From the NCBI GenBank assembly GCA_965223775.1, contig OZ245021.1, positions 4,836,001-4,900,000 of the forward strand: a stretch of DNA of 64,000 nt, in the 5' to 3' direction. This document shows, in pieces, positions 8,772 through 16,078 of this stretch. This stretch comes from JAJDXW01 sp965223775 (GTDB lineage Bacteria > Pseudomonadota > Gammaproteobacteria > HK1). Made by a program: the position numbers and the translations under genes. The notes beneath the pieces were generated by a model, which saw only the letters and a program-made list of their open reading frames with translations, did not search any database and was not told where the DNA came from. Within the stretch, counting starts at the first letter, position 1, and the number at the start of each line of letters is the position of its first letter.

Positions 8772-9756
8772 ACTCGCTCCTCCCTTGGCGATGTTCCTGC
8801 GGGAATATCTTCCACGCGACAGGGGCACGAGCCGGCATACCGTTGAGAGTTATGCCCTGTGCTTCAAGTTGCTGGTCGTCTTCGCGGCGGACAAACACGG
8901 CATCCGGCCCTGCAAGCTCGAGATCGGTCATCTCGACATAGCGACCCTTCTCGAGTTCCTCGAACATCTCGAACGGGATCGGGGAAACGGGGTGCGTACA
9001 CGCAATGCCCGGCTCGCGGCCATCAAGGCCTTCTTCCGGTTCCTCGAGTTCCGGCACCCGGGATATCTCGACCTCGCCGCGCAGGTGCGTGAAGTCCCGG
9101 CGAAGAAGGGCGAAGTGCCACTCATCGGCTCTCTCGACCGGGCGGAAACGCGGGCTCTGCTCGACGCGCCGGACCCGGGCACGGTGGCTGGAACACGCGA
9201 TCGCGCGATGCTGTGTCTCACCTACAACGCCGGCCTGCGGGTCTCGGAACTGGTCGGGCTTGCGCTCGACGATCTGAAGATGCCGGCCCTCGACGAGGTG
9301 CACATCATCGGCAAAGGCCGGCGCGAACGCATCCTGCCGCTGTGGAAGGAAACCCGCAGGGCCCTGCGTGACTGGCTGGCTCTCCGGCCGAAAAGTGCCG
9401 ACCGGCATCTCTTCCTCAATGCCATGGGCACCGGCATGACCCGGCGCGGCTTCGCGAAACGGCTTTCCCTGCATGCGCAAACCGCTGCGCACAGCGTGCC
9501 GTCCATCACCAGAAAGACCGTATCTCCCCACCTGTTACGTCACGCTTGCGCGCTCCACACTCTCGAGGCGACCGGTGACGTCAGGAAGGTCTCACTCTGG
9601 CTTGGGCACTCAAGCCTTCAGACCACCGAGATGTATCTGCGGGCGGATCCGACCGACAAGCTCGATACGCTCGACAAGTGGCGCCCTCCCAGCCTCCGGA
9701 AGGGCATATTCAAGGGTGTGCAGGACGAGTTGCTCGCGATGCTCGCAGGCACCTGA
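8764..9756 (+). CDS. tyrosine recombinase RitC-like (third of trio 1)
   Basis: 330 residues with the XerC-like layout. The N-terminal core-binding domain runs over about 110 residues, then GLRVSELVGLALDDL (Arg I), PHLLRHACALHTLE (His-x-x-Arg), LWLGHSSLQTT and the nucleophile Tyr in EMYLRAD. ATG 8764 lies inside the second gene and is preceded by GAGGGGAGGAAGAACG, a strong ribosome site. It is the last gene before the right terminal repeat, only 10 bp away. Confidence 0.85.
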   Translation: MAELAPPLAMFLREYLPRDRGTSRHTVESYALCFKLLVVFAADKHGIRPCKLEIGHLDIATLLEFLEHLERDRGNGVRTRNARLAAIKAFFRFLEFRHPGYLDLAAQVREVPAKKGEVPLIGSLDRAETRALLDAPDPGTVAGTRDRAMLCLTYNAGLRVSELVGLALDDLKMPALDEVHIIGKGRRERILPLWKETRRALRDWLALRPKSADRHLFLNAMGTGMTRRGFAKRLSLHAQTAAHSVPSITRKTVSPHLLRHACALHTLEATGDVRKVSLWLGHSSLQTTEMYLRADPTDKLDTLDKWRPPSLRKGIFKGVQDELLAMLAGT

Positions 9757-9766
9757 ACCCGCCAAT

Positions 9767-9857
9767 CTTATGGGAACCTGATCGTGGTCCAATCCCTCGA
9801 AAATCAACGCCCGCAGGGGCTCAGGTTCCCATAATCATGAGGTTCCCATATCCGCTG
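9767..9857 (-). repeat. right terminal inverted repeat of trio element 1
   Basis: Inverted partner of 6154-6244, with five mismatches in 91 bp. Its outer 17 bp, including TATGGGAACC on the minus strand, are identical to the left end. Confidence 0.9.
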
Positions 9858-9877
9858 TTATCGGAACGTTCCGATAA
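9858..9877. repeat. 20-bp perfect palindrome at the right edge of trio element 1
   Basis: The bases TTATCGGAACGTTCCGATAA equal their own reverse complement. They lie between the right terminal repeat and the resumption of the intron RT sequence and have no counterpart at the left end, so they were brought in with the element (coupling or junction sequence). Confidence 0.85.
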
Positions 9878-10633
9878 CACGGGCGAGATCGGCGCCCCTT
9901 GCGGGATACCACACTTGCGGTCTTTCGCCTGCGTGGTGCGCCTCCTCCCTCCTCGCCCGTCCGATTCCTCTACCGGCGCCACCAGCCACTGCTTGACCAG
10001 CGCCAGCACATGCCGGTCGCTGACCCGCCGGGCCACCGAACGCATCAATTGCGCATGAGGAATCGAGTCGAAGTAACCGCTCAAATCCGCTTCAACCACC
10101 TCACCGTGACCGCGCCTCGCCAGCCCGTGCACCGCGCGTACTGCGTCGTGCGCACTGTGCCCGGCTCGGTACGCGTGCTGCTCCGGCTGCAGGTCGGCCT
10201 CGAAGATCGCCTCCAGCACCAGCACCGCCGCCGTCTGCACCACTCGGTCACGTATCGTCGGGATTCCCAAGGGCCGTTGCCCTCCGTTCGCCTTCTCCAA
10301 CCACACCCGGCGCACCGGGGCGGCTCGATAGCGCTTGTCCCTGAGCTCCTGCGCCAACTCCCCAAGCCACGCCTCCCGGCCCCGCGACTCAATCGCCTCG
10401 AACGTCTCGCCGTCCACCCCCGCCGCTCCACCGTTCGCACGGCATAGCGCATAGGCATGGGCCACGAGGTCTTCTCGGCACACCTTGTCGTAGAGCACGT
10501 AGAACCGAAACTCGGGTTCTGCCTTCGCTTTCGCATGCAGCGCCTTTCGCAGCTTCTCGACCTTCGGCGGTGTTTGCAGTCTCATCGACAATCCCCGCTT
10601 CGCTCGCTCCTGCCAGCGCCCGTCCCAGACCAA
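9878..10633 (-). pseudogene. group II intron reverse transcriptase, N-terminal half
   Basis: It encodes RT domains 0-4: an N-terminal basic segment (LRKALHAKAKAEPEFRF), NGGAAGVDG, the RT1-2 region RPLGIPTIRDRVVQ, EADLSGYFDSI with the first catalytic Asp, and GIPQGAPISPV. The frame then runs into the inserted recombinase element. The likely start is ATG 10585 (MRLQTPP), with GGGGATT upstream; the frame is open to 10633. It joins the C-terminal half at 6153 when the insert is removed. Confidence 0.9.
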
Positions 10634-10920
10634 GGCCCCTTCGCTCCACCGGCATTACCCGGCTTCCTCACTACTACGGGCCTCTCCGCCACCCCGAAAG
10701 GACCGGCCCTGTCCTCACGGACGACCGGTTCACCGGACACGCTTCCCGGCCTCCCAACGGGGCTTCCCGTGTTGCGTCGCTCTCCCGTTTGCATGCATGC
10801 CATCGCCACTACCCCGGCAGGACCGCTGGGTGCGCGTGTCGTTCGCCTTCCCCAGCGACAGCGGCCTTCCCCGAAACTCAGGCGGGTCGGCTCCTGCATT
10901 ACCCTTTTCGAGGCCTGCTC
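10634..10920 (-). other. group II intron RNA, 3' part of domain I to ORF start
   Basis: No protein gene is visible. It is continuous with the RT gene and belongs to the structured 5' half of the intron; it is separated from the rest of domain I (15802-15974) by trio element 2. Confidence 0.6.
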
Positions 10921-11012
10921 AGCGTTTTATGGGCTGTTCCCCGTTATGCGCTGCACGAGGCCCATCCCCTTATGAAGCCAAGGCCAAGCCGCGTTTCCGC
11001 AGCGCATAACGG
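10921..11012 (+). repeat. left terminal inverted repeat of trio element 2
   Basis: Matches the reverse complement of 15690-15781 at 85 of 92 positions. Each repeat contains the motif GTTATGCGCTGC and an inverted copy GCAGCGCATAAC, giving paired probable binding sites. Confidence 0.9.
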
Positions 11013-11019
11013 ATTGTGT

Positions 11020-11575
11020 TTACAGTGATTGTAGATACGCCATGAGCCCGCGGTTGTCACGATACGACCTGTTCCGTGCCGGTTCAGCCGAGTCGAAGAG
11101 TGCGACCGCTTTCGCTTTTCTCTCGAGGTCGATTTCGGCATAGACGCTCGTCGTGTCCAGACTCGCGTGGCCCAGCCATGCGCGGATCGTGTTCAGATCC
11201 ACTCCCGATCGCAGCATGTGGGTCGCTGCCGTATGGCGCAGCACATGCGGACCGACCTTCTTGGAGTTCAGCGACGGGGCGCGTGCGGTGGCTTTCGCTG
11301 CACAACGCTCGACCAATTGACGGATGCCGGAGCGGGTGATCGGGCGTCCGAGACGACTGAGGAAGACCGCCGCTCCGGGGTCGCGTCCCGCCACCAGGTC
11401 CGCCAGCGCCCGCGCGGATTCCCGCAGGAGCGGACACAGGCGTGTCTTCCCGCCTTTGCCCAACAAGGTAACGCGCGAGTGGTCCGCGCTCTTGTCGGCC
11501 AATTGCAGTCCTCCGATCCTGAGCTGCGCGGCCTCAGATGCACGGGCACCCGTGTGGTACAGGAACAACAACAAA
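11020..11575 (-). pseudogene. third recombinase of trio 2, C-terminal half
   Basis: Carries the complete catalytic half: YHTGARASEAAQL (Arg I), PHVLRHTAATHML (His-x-x-Arg), WLGHASLDTTSVYAE with the nucleophile Tyr. It is separated from its N-terminal half (12981-13435) by the IS3 element. The joined gene would encode about 335 residues. Confidence 0.85.
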
Positions 11576-11580
11576 TGGGC

Positions 11581-12615
11581 CTACCCCGATTCGGTGGACG
11601 GTTGAGGGCTGTCGCCACCGGCACTGGGGTGAACGATAGCCGATGGAATGAAATCTCTCTCGGAGACCAGTGTTGAGGGTCTCCCCGGAGGGTGGTTGTG
11701 GATCCCCGGCCGGCCGATTCGGAAGGGCTCGAGGTTGGCTTGTTCGTGATGACCCTCGGTGCCCATCGGGCGCCCCGCGGCCGCGCGGCGTTCGAATTCG
11801 TTGGGGCTCAGGTACCCCAGCCCAGAGTGCAAGCGGCGGGTGTTGTACCAGGATTCCACGAACGCGAAGATGGCCATGCGTGCTTCGGCCTGGGTCTGAA
11901 ACGAGCGCCGTTGCAGCAGCTCGCATTCGAGCGTGGCGAAGAAGCTCTCGGCCATCGCGTTGTCGTAGCAGTCGCCTGCCGATCCGGTCGACGTCACCAC
12001 TCCCATCTCCCGGCATCGCTTGCCGAAGGCGAGGGAGGTGTACTGCGTACCCTTGTCGGAATGATGGATGACCCCTTGGGGGCGGCGCTGTGCGATCGCC
12101 ATGTTCAGTGCCCCGAGCACCAGCTCGGTGCGAAGATGGTTGGCCATGGCCCACCCGACCACTTTGCGGCTGAACACATCGAGCACGACGGCCAGGTACA
12201 CAAACCCGGTCCAGGTCGGCACGTAGGTGATGTCGGCGACCCAGATGCGGTCCGGTGCATCGGCCCGGAACTGACGCTCGACCCGGTCCGGAGCCGCACG
12301 GCGGCCCGGCTCGCGGCGCGTGGTGTGCGTGCCCCGGCGACGGCTCACCCCGGCCAAGCCGGCCTCACGCATCAGCCGAGCCACGCGCTTGCGGCTCACC
12401 GGGCATCCGCGGCGGTGCAGCTCGGCATGGACCCGAGGCACCCCGTAGGTGCCTGCAGAACCCTTGTGGATGGTCCGAACCGTCCCGCGCAGCTCCTCGT
12501 CGCGCTGGGCGCGACGCGAACGCCCACGGCCTCGCCACGCGTAGTACCCGCTGGCGGAGACGCCCAGCACTCGGCACATCGTGGCCACCCGATGATGGGC
12601 CTGGTTTGCCTTCAC
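11581..12615 (-). CDS. IS3-family transposase OrfB (DDE integrase domain)
   Basis: 344 residues in the stand-alone frame. It has an N-terminal HTH_21-like segment (YGVPRVHAELHRRG) and an rve integrase core with Asp 128 (VADITY), Asp 187 (HSDKGTQYTS) and Glu 223 (NAMAESFFATLE). The frame opens upstream through KKSRGLV, consistent with expression as an OrfAB fusion by -1 slippage at the A-rich run. The reading frame runs to within a few bases of the IS end, giving a longer tail than usual after the GYLSPNEFE motif. Confidence 0.9.
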   Translation of the reverse strand: MKANQAHHRVATMCRVLGVSASGYYAWRGRGRSRRAQRDEELRGTVRTIHKGSAGTYGVPRVHAELHRRGCPVSRKRVARLMREAGLAGVSRRRGTHTTRREPGRRAAPDRVERQFRADAPDRIWVADITYVPTWTGFVYLAVVLDVFSRKVVGWAMANHLRTELVLGALNMAIAQRRPQGVIHHSDKGTQYTSLAFGKRCREMGVVTSTGSAGDCYDNAMAESFFATLECELLQRRSFQTQAEARMAIFAFVESWYNTRRLHSGLGYLSPNEFERRAAAGRPMGTEGHHEQANLEPFRIGRPGIHNHPPGRPSTLVSERDFIPSAIVHPSAGGDSPQPSTESG

Positions 12616-12926
12616 GAGCGCGAAGACCTCCCCGGTATCGTGCCGGTCTCCCGAGCGAACCAGGCCGCGGCTTTTTTTAAGATCTCGCGCTCCTCGCGAA
12701 GCTGACGGTTCTCGCGACGAAGCCGACGCAGCTCCTCGAGCTCGGAACTCGTCAGACCGTCCTCACGACGGCCCTCGTCGCGATCCGCTTGACGCACCCA
12801 GTTGCGGATCGCCGAAGCGGAGCACTCGAACTCGCGGGCCAGCTCCCCGGGCGCGCGGCCCGTGCGAACCAGCTCGACCATCTGGCGCCGGTACTCCGGC
12901 GCGTACGGCGGTTGTTTCTTCGACAT
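12612..12926 (-). CDS. IS3-family transposase OrfA (HTH protein)
   Basis: 104 residues starting MSKKQPPYAPEYRRQ. It has an HTH_Tnp_1 fold (LAREFECSASAIRNWVRQ) followed by a leucine-zipper-like helix (LEELRRLRRENRQLREEREILKKA). ATG 12926 follows GAGGAGGTGTCCAC. The heptad helix ends at the A-run where -1 frameshifting into orfB would occur. Confidence 0.9.
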   Translation of the reverse strand: MSKKQPPYAPEYRRQMVELVRTGRAPGELAREFECSASAIRNWVRQADRDEGRREDGLTSSELEELRRLRRENRQLREEREILKKAAAWFARETGTIPGRSSRS

Positions 12927-12980
12927 GTGGACACCTCCTCTGCGCAATGTTCAGGTGTCCACCAAAGCGGGGCAACTTCA

Positions 12981-13435
12981 AAAGCGCGCTCGCGACGACC
13001 CTGCGGCGTGGAGGTGTCCGGGACGTCAAGTAAGGCATCGAGCTCGTGCTTCTCGAGGTAGCTCACTGCAGGAGGCGCAGTTTTTTTCAACGCGATAGCG
13101 CGGATCCGGCCGCACCATTCGACATGCTCGGGGCTGCGGGTGGCGACGTAGCGGGCGAAGGTACGGATGGCCGCGAGGCGCTGGTTGCGGGTACGGGGAG
13201 AGCAGCCTCGGCCGTGCTCGATGTGTGCCAGGAAGGCGAGTACGCGCTCGGCACTGAGGTCACGCACGGCCAACCGGTCGATCGGCATACGCGCCTTGCC
13301 GGCGACGAAGGGAAGCAGAAGAGCCAGCGTGTCGCGGTAGCTGAGCTGGGTGTTGCGGGCCAGGTTGCGCTCGCTCACCAAGTGCTCCTCGAGGAAGCGG
13401 CGTAGCCAGGGACCGAGTAAACAGGGATCAGTCAT
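12981..13435 (-). pseudogene. third recombinase of trio 2, N-terminal half
   Basis: It encodes about 150 residues of a SAM-like core-binding domain (MTDPCLLGPWLRRFLEEHL, then LAAIRTFARYVATR) up to RRERA, where the IS3 element begins. The start overlaps the preceding recombinase gene by 8 bp, the same overlap seen between genes two and three of trio element 1. It is interrupted and not functional as it stands. Confidence 0.85.
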
Positions 13436-14381
13436 CGCCGCCTCCTGTTCCTGTTTGTACGTAGCGTTCGAAGCGCAACGCGGCCTCGCCCAGCAGTTCC
13501 GGAGTCATGGTGAGATAGACTTGGGTGCCGGCGACGCTGGCGTGGCCCAGGTACGTGGACAGCAGCGGCAGCATGCGTTGTACGTCCGCTCCTTGGCGGT
13601 ACCAGGCGGTCAGCCGGTGAACGGCGAAGGAGTGGCGCAGATCGTGCAGGCGCGGTTGGTTGCGTGCTCCGTTCTCGCGACCCACCCCGGCGGCCCGCCG
13701 CAATTGAACGAAGGCCTTGCTCACGGTTCTTGCGGCCAACGGCGTGCCGTCGCGGTTTACGAAGAACGGCGCCTCGTGTGCCTGCGAAGCGCCGCAGGCC
13801 GTGCGCTGAGCGGCATACTCCTGCATGGTCCGCGCGAGCTGCGGTCCCAGGGGGATCAAGCGGGTCTTGTCGAACTTCGTCTCGCGCACGGTCAGTACTG
13901 CGGCTCGCAGGTCGATATCGGCCAGCGTGAGGCTGAGCGCCTCTGCGCGCCGCAATCCGGCGCCGTAGAGCACGAGCAGCAGCGCACGGAAGGTGTGCGG
14001 CTCCAACTGATTGACCCGTTTCCGATAGGTCTTCACGGCGTCGAGCAAACGGCGCAGCTCGTCGCGCGAGTAGATGTAGGGCGGTGCGGATGGGGGGGCC
14101 TTGGGAGCCTCGACCGGTAAGGGCGAGCGGGTCGCAAGGCTGCGTGTGATCGCGTAGCGGTAGAAGCTCGCCAAGGTGCAATACAGGAAGACTTGGTTGC
14201 TCGAGGCGGGCGTGCCGCTAGCGAGGAAGGCGCTCACCTGGTCGCTACGGACCGCGTCGCAGTCCACCCCGTCGCCAACACGACGGCAGTAACGGCGCAG
14301 CGCGTACGCTTGGGATTGGAAGCGCGCGCCCTGCGCCCGCCTCCAAGCGATGTATTGGCCAATCGCCTCACGCAGTGTCAT
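13428..14381 (-). CDS. tyrosine recombinase, second of trio 2
   Basis: 317 residues. An N-terminal SAM-like domain (MTLREAIGQYIAWRRAQG) is followed by GAGLRRAEALSLTLADI (Arg I), RLHDLRHSFAVHRL (His-x-x-Arg) and TYLGHASVAGTQVYLT (His and nucleophile Tyr). It parallels the second gene of trio 1 (both begin MTL, both have LHDLRHSFAV and TYLGH). Its start overlaps the first gene's stop as ATGA. Confidence 0.85.
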   Translation of the reverse strand: MTLREAIGQYIAWRRAQGARFQSQAYALRRYCRRVGDGVDCDAVRSDQVSAFLASGTPASSNQVFLYCTLASFYRYAITRSLATRSPLPVEAPKAPPSAPPYIYSRDELRRLLDAVKTYRKRVNQLEPHTFRALLLVLYGAGLRRAEALSLTLADIDLRAAVLTVRETKFDKTRLIPLGPQLARTMQEYAAQRTACGASQAHEAPFFVNRDGTPLAARTVSKAFVQLRRAAGVGRENGARNQPRLHDLRHSFAVHRLTAWYRQGADVQRMLPLLSTYLGHASVAGTQVYLTMTPELLGEAALRFERYVQTGTGGGDD

Positions 14382-15637
14382 GCCAGCCCCTCCAGGTCGA
14401 AGTCGGCCACTTGACGCAAGCCGGCGAGGGCGACCTTGGCGTACACCGCGGTCGAGTCCAGGCTACGGTGCCCGAGGCAGTCCCCGATCTCCTGCATCAG
14501 GAATCCCTCGTCCAATAGACGCTGTGCGAAGGCGTGGCGTAACGCGTGTGCTCCGCGACGCGGGCACTTGATGTCGCAGCGCTGCATACGGCTTCGCACG
14601 ACGCTCGATATCGCGGAGGCGCTGAGGGGACGGGTTGGCGCCGTGAGCGCAAGAAAGATCTTCCGGACATCGGTATGAGGCCGGGCGTGACGGAAGTAAC
14701 GTGCAAGGGCCTCTCCGACGCGGCGCGACAACGGGAACAGGTCGACGCGCCCCGTCTTGGGACGGCGAACGCGTAGCGTCTCCGCCTCCCAGTCGATGTC
14801 GTCGAGCTGCAAAGCGCACACTTCCCCGACGCGCAGGCCGTATGCCGAAAGCGTGAGCAGGAGTGCCCGGTCGCGCAGGTCCGCCGGACAGTCACTCTCG
14901 GTCGACGCGAGCAGGAGCCGCTGCTCTTTCCAGGACGGCCCCACGGGTAGCGCCGCATCCCTGTAGACACGGGGTACCACGATCGCCGCAGCAACCCCCG
15001 GCCTGCTCCAACCGTGATCTTCGGCAAAGCGGAAGAATGCCCGTAGAGCATCCGCATGGGTCCGGATCGTGGTGCGGCAGCGGGGATGTCCGGTCCTTGC
15101 GTTGTTCTCGCTTAGAGCCCGATCGATGGTTGCGATCGTGACTTCGGCCAGCGCGCCGGTCCTTGCGCAAGACCGCCGCAGAAAATCATCCGCCCGTGCT
15201 CGACGGTCGCGGATCGTGGCCTCAGACCAGCCGCGTTCCTGGCGCATGTAGTCGACAAAGTCCGCAACTACGCCAGAGTGCGGATGGGTCGATATTGCCG
15301 AGTCCTCCAGGCGGCCCAAGAAGCGTAGCCAGCAGGTGGCATGCGAGACAAAGTGGCGTTGGGCAACATCGGGGTTCCCACCCCGGCGTGCAGGGTCCTG
15401 GGAGACCCATCGCCGTGCGGCGGCTTCAATGTCGGGCCGCGCCACCTTTCCTTGCTCACCAAGCTCCAAATAGTGGATGACCTTGACTTGGAGAGCGGCG
15501 ATCCCGCGCAGCGTGGACGATCGGGCGCCCTGCTCGGCACGGTGAGCGAGGTAGGCGAGGCGGGATCGGGCCAATGGAGCAGCAAGATGTCGCTGAACCG
15601 CGTCGGCTCGCTTGAACAGATGGTTGAGTCTGAACAT
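14378..15637 (-). CDS. tyrosine recombinase, first of trio 2
   Basis: 419 residues. It has a long N-terminal region before the core-binding domain, then SAYGLRVGEVCALQL (Arg I), AHALRHAFAQRLL (His-x-x-Arg), CLGHRSLDSTAVYAKV with the nucleophile Tyr. The ATG follows AAGGAGATCCGACA, a strong ribosome site, close inside the right terminal repeat, so the promoter probably lies in or next to that repeat. It appears intact. Confidence 0.85.
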   Translation of the reverse strand: MFRLNHLFKRADAVQRHLAAPLARSRLAYLAHRAEQGARSSTLRGIAALQVKVIHYLELGEQGKVARPDIEAAARRWVSQDPARRGGNPDVAQRHFVSHATCWLRFLGRLEDSAISTHPHSGVVADFVDYMRQERGWSEATIRDRRARADDFLRRSCARTGALAEVTIATIDRALSENNARTGHPRCRTTIRTHADALRAFFRFAEDHGWSRPGVAAAIVVPRVYRDAALPVGPSWKEQRLLLASTESDCPADLRDRALLLTLSAYGLRVGEVCALQLDDIDWEAETLRVRRPKTGRVDLFPLSRRVGEALARYFRHARPHTDVRKIFLALTAPTRPLSASAISSVVRSRMQRCDIKCPRRGAHALRHAFAQRLLDEGFLMQEIGDCLGHRSLDSTAVYAKVALAGLRQVADFDLEGLA

Positions 15638-15689
15638 TGTCGGATCTCCTTGCCAAAGGAAACACCGACAATAGCGACTCGATCAGCAA

Positions 15690-15781
15690 CCGTTATGCGC
15701 TGCGGAAACGCGGCTTGGCCTCGGTTCCACAAAGGGATAGGGCTCGTGCAGCGCATAACGGGGAACAGCCCATAAAACGCT
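15690..15781 (-). repeat. right terminal inverted repeat of trio element 2
   Basis: Inverted partner of 10921-11012 with seven mismatches, all clustered in the middle of the repeat; both flanks of that segment are identical. Confidence 0.9.
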
Positions 15782-15801
15782 ATATGCGCTGTAGCGCATA
15801 T
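15782..15801. repeat. 20-nt palindromic segment at the right edge of trio element 2
   Basis: ATATGCGCT, a GT centre, then AGCGCATAT. It uses the same TATGCGCT motif as the terminal repeats and has no equivalent at the left end, the same arrangement as 9858-9877 in element 1. With the adjoining AACGCT and AGCGTT it forms a 15-2-15 hairpin (15776-15807). Confidence 0.85.
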
Positions 15802-15974
15802 AGCGTTCACTGCTCGTTACGGCCTGCGTGCTCGCCAAGTCCCTGAAGGACCCTCTGCACTGGAAGCTTCAGCCGCTTCGTTACCTCCACGACCGTTCCA
15901 ATTGCTACCGGCTGGAACGACAGTTGCCGGGTGGGAGTCTCACCCACTGAGAGAACGCGCCTTTCACGGCGCAC
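15802..15974 (-). ncRNA. group II intron 5' end (start of domain I)
   Basis: The minus strand begins GTGCGCCGTGAAAGGCGCG at 15974, matching the GUGYG 5' splice consensus, followed by a GTGGGTGAGACTCCCAC hairpin. It is cut off from the rest of the intron by trio element 2. Confidence 0.75.
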
Positions 15975-16078
15975 TGATTTTTGCGGGCTAGGACTTCGGG
16001 CGCCGGCCGGGCCGGCGTTGCGGCCAGGCCGGATGCCCGGCATGCTGGGCGAATCCAACGGAGCACGAACGTTTCGGG

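Larger units (their letters stand above)
6154..9877 (+). mobile_element. three-tyrosine-recombinase (RIT-type) transposon 1
   Basis: A 3.72 kb element with 91-bp imperfect terminal inverted repeats enclosing three overlapping tyrosine recombinase genes and no other cargo. This is the architecture described as recombinase-in-trio (RIT). It sits exactly inside the intron RT gene: the left flank reads ATTCGACAG and the right flank CACGGGCG, which rejoin to give an intact RT reading frame. A 20-bp palindrome (9858-9877) is appended outside the right repeat only. All three genes look intact, so the element may still be active. Confidence 0.85.
11576..12980 (-). mobile_element. IS3-family insertion sequence
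   Basis: A 1405-bp element with imperfect terminal repeats beginning TG and sharing CCCCG and GGTGGAC blocks at both ends. It is flanked by a 3-bp duplication, AAA (11573-11575 and 12981-12983). It contains orfA and orfB with a run of seven A residues (minus strand, near 12672-12678) suited to -1 frameshifting. It is inserted in the third recombinase gene of trio element 2. Confidence 0.85.
10921..15801 (-). mobile_element. three-tyrosine-recombinase transposon 2 (broken by IS3)
   Basis: The element has 92-bp terminal inverted repeats (10921-11012 and 15690-15781), three overlapping recombinase genes on the minus strand and, at its right edge, a 20-bp near-perfect palindrome (15782-15801). 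Without the IS3 insertion it measures about 3.47 kb. Its repeats and proteins differ in sequence from element 1, so it is a distinct family with the same plan. It interrupts domain I of the group II intron. Since the third recombinase is split by the IS, this copy is probably immobile on its own. Confidence 0.85.
5400..15974 (-). mobile_element. group II intron, interrupted twice by three-recombinase elements
   Basis: Read on the minus strand, the intron begins at 15974 with GTGCGCC (the GUGYG 5' consensus). It continues to 15802, resumes at 10920-9878, and resumes again at 6153 down to domain V at 5521-5489. Joining these pieces gives about 1.9 kb, the usual size of a bacterial group II intron with its ORF. 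The reverse transcriptase halves join cleanly at a GAPISPV / LSNLYMRR boundary once 6154-9877 is removed. No HNH endonuclease domain is seen at the RT C-terminus. The 3' end is approximate; 5400 is a placeholder. The intron lies between the deacetylase and the DAO oxidase, antisense to both. Confidence 0.85.
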
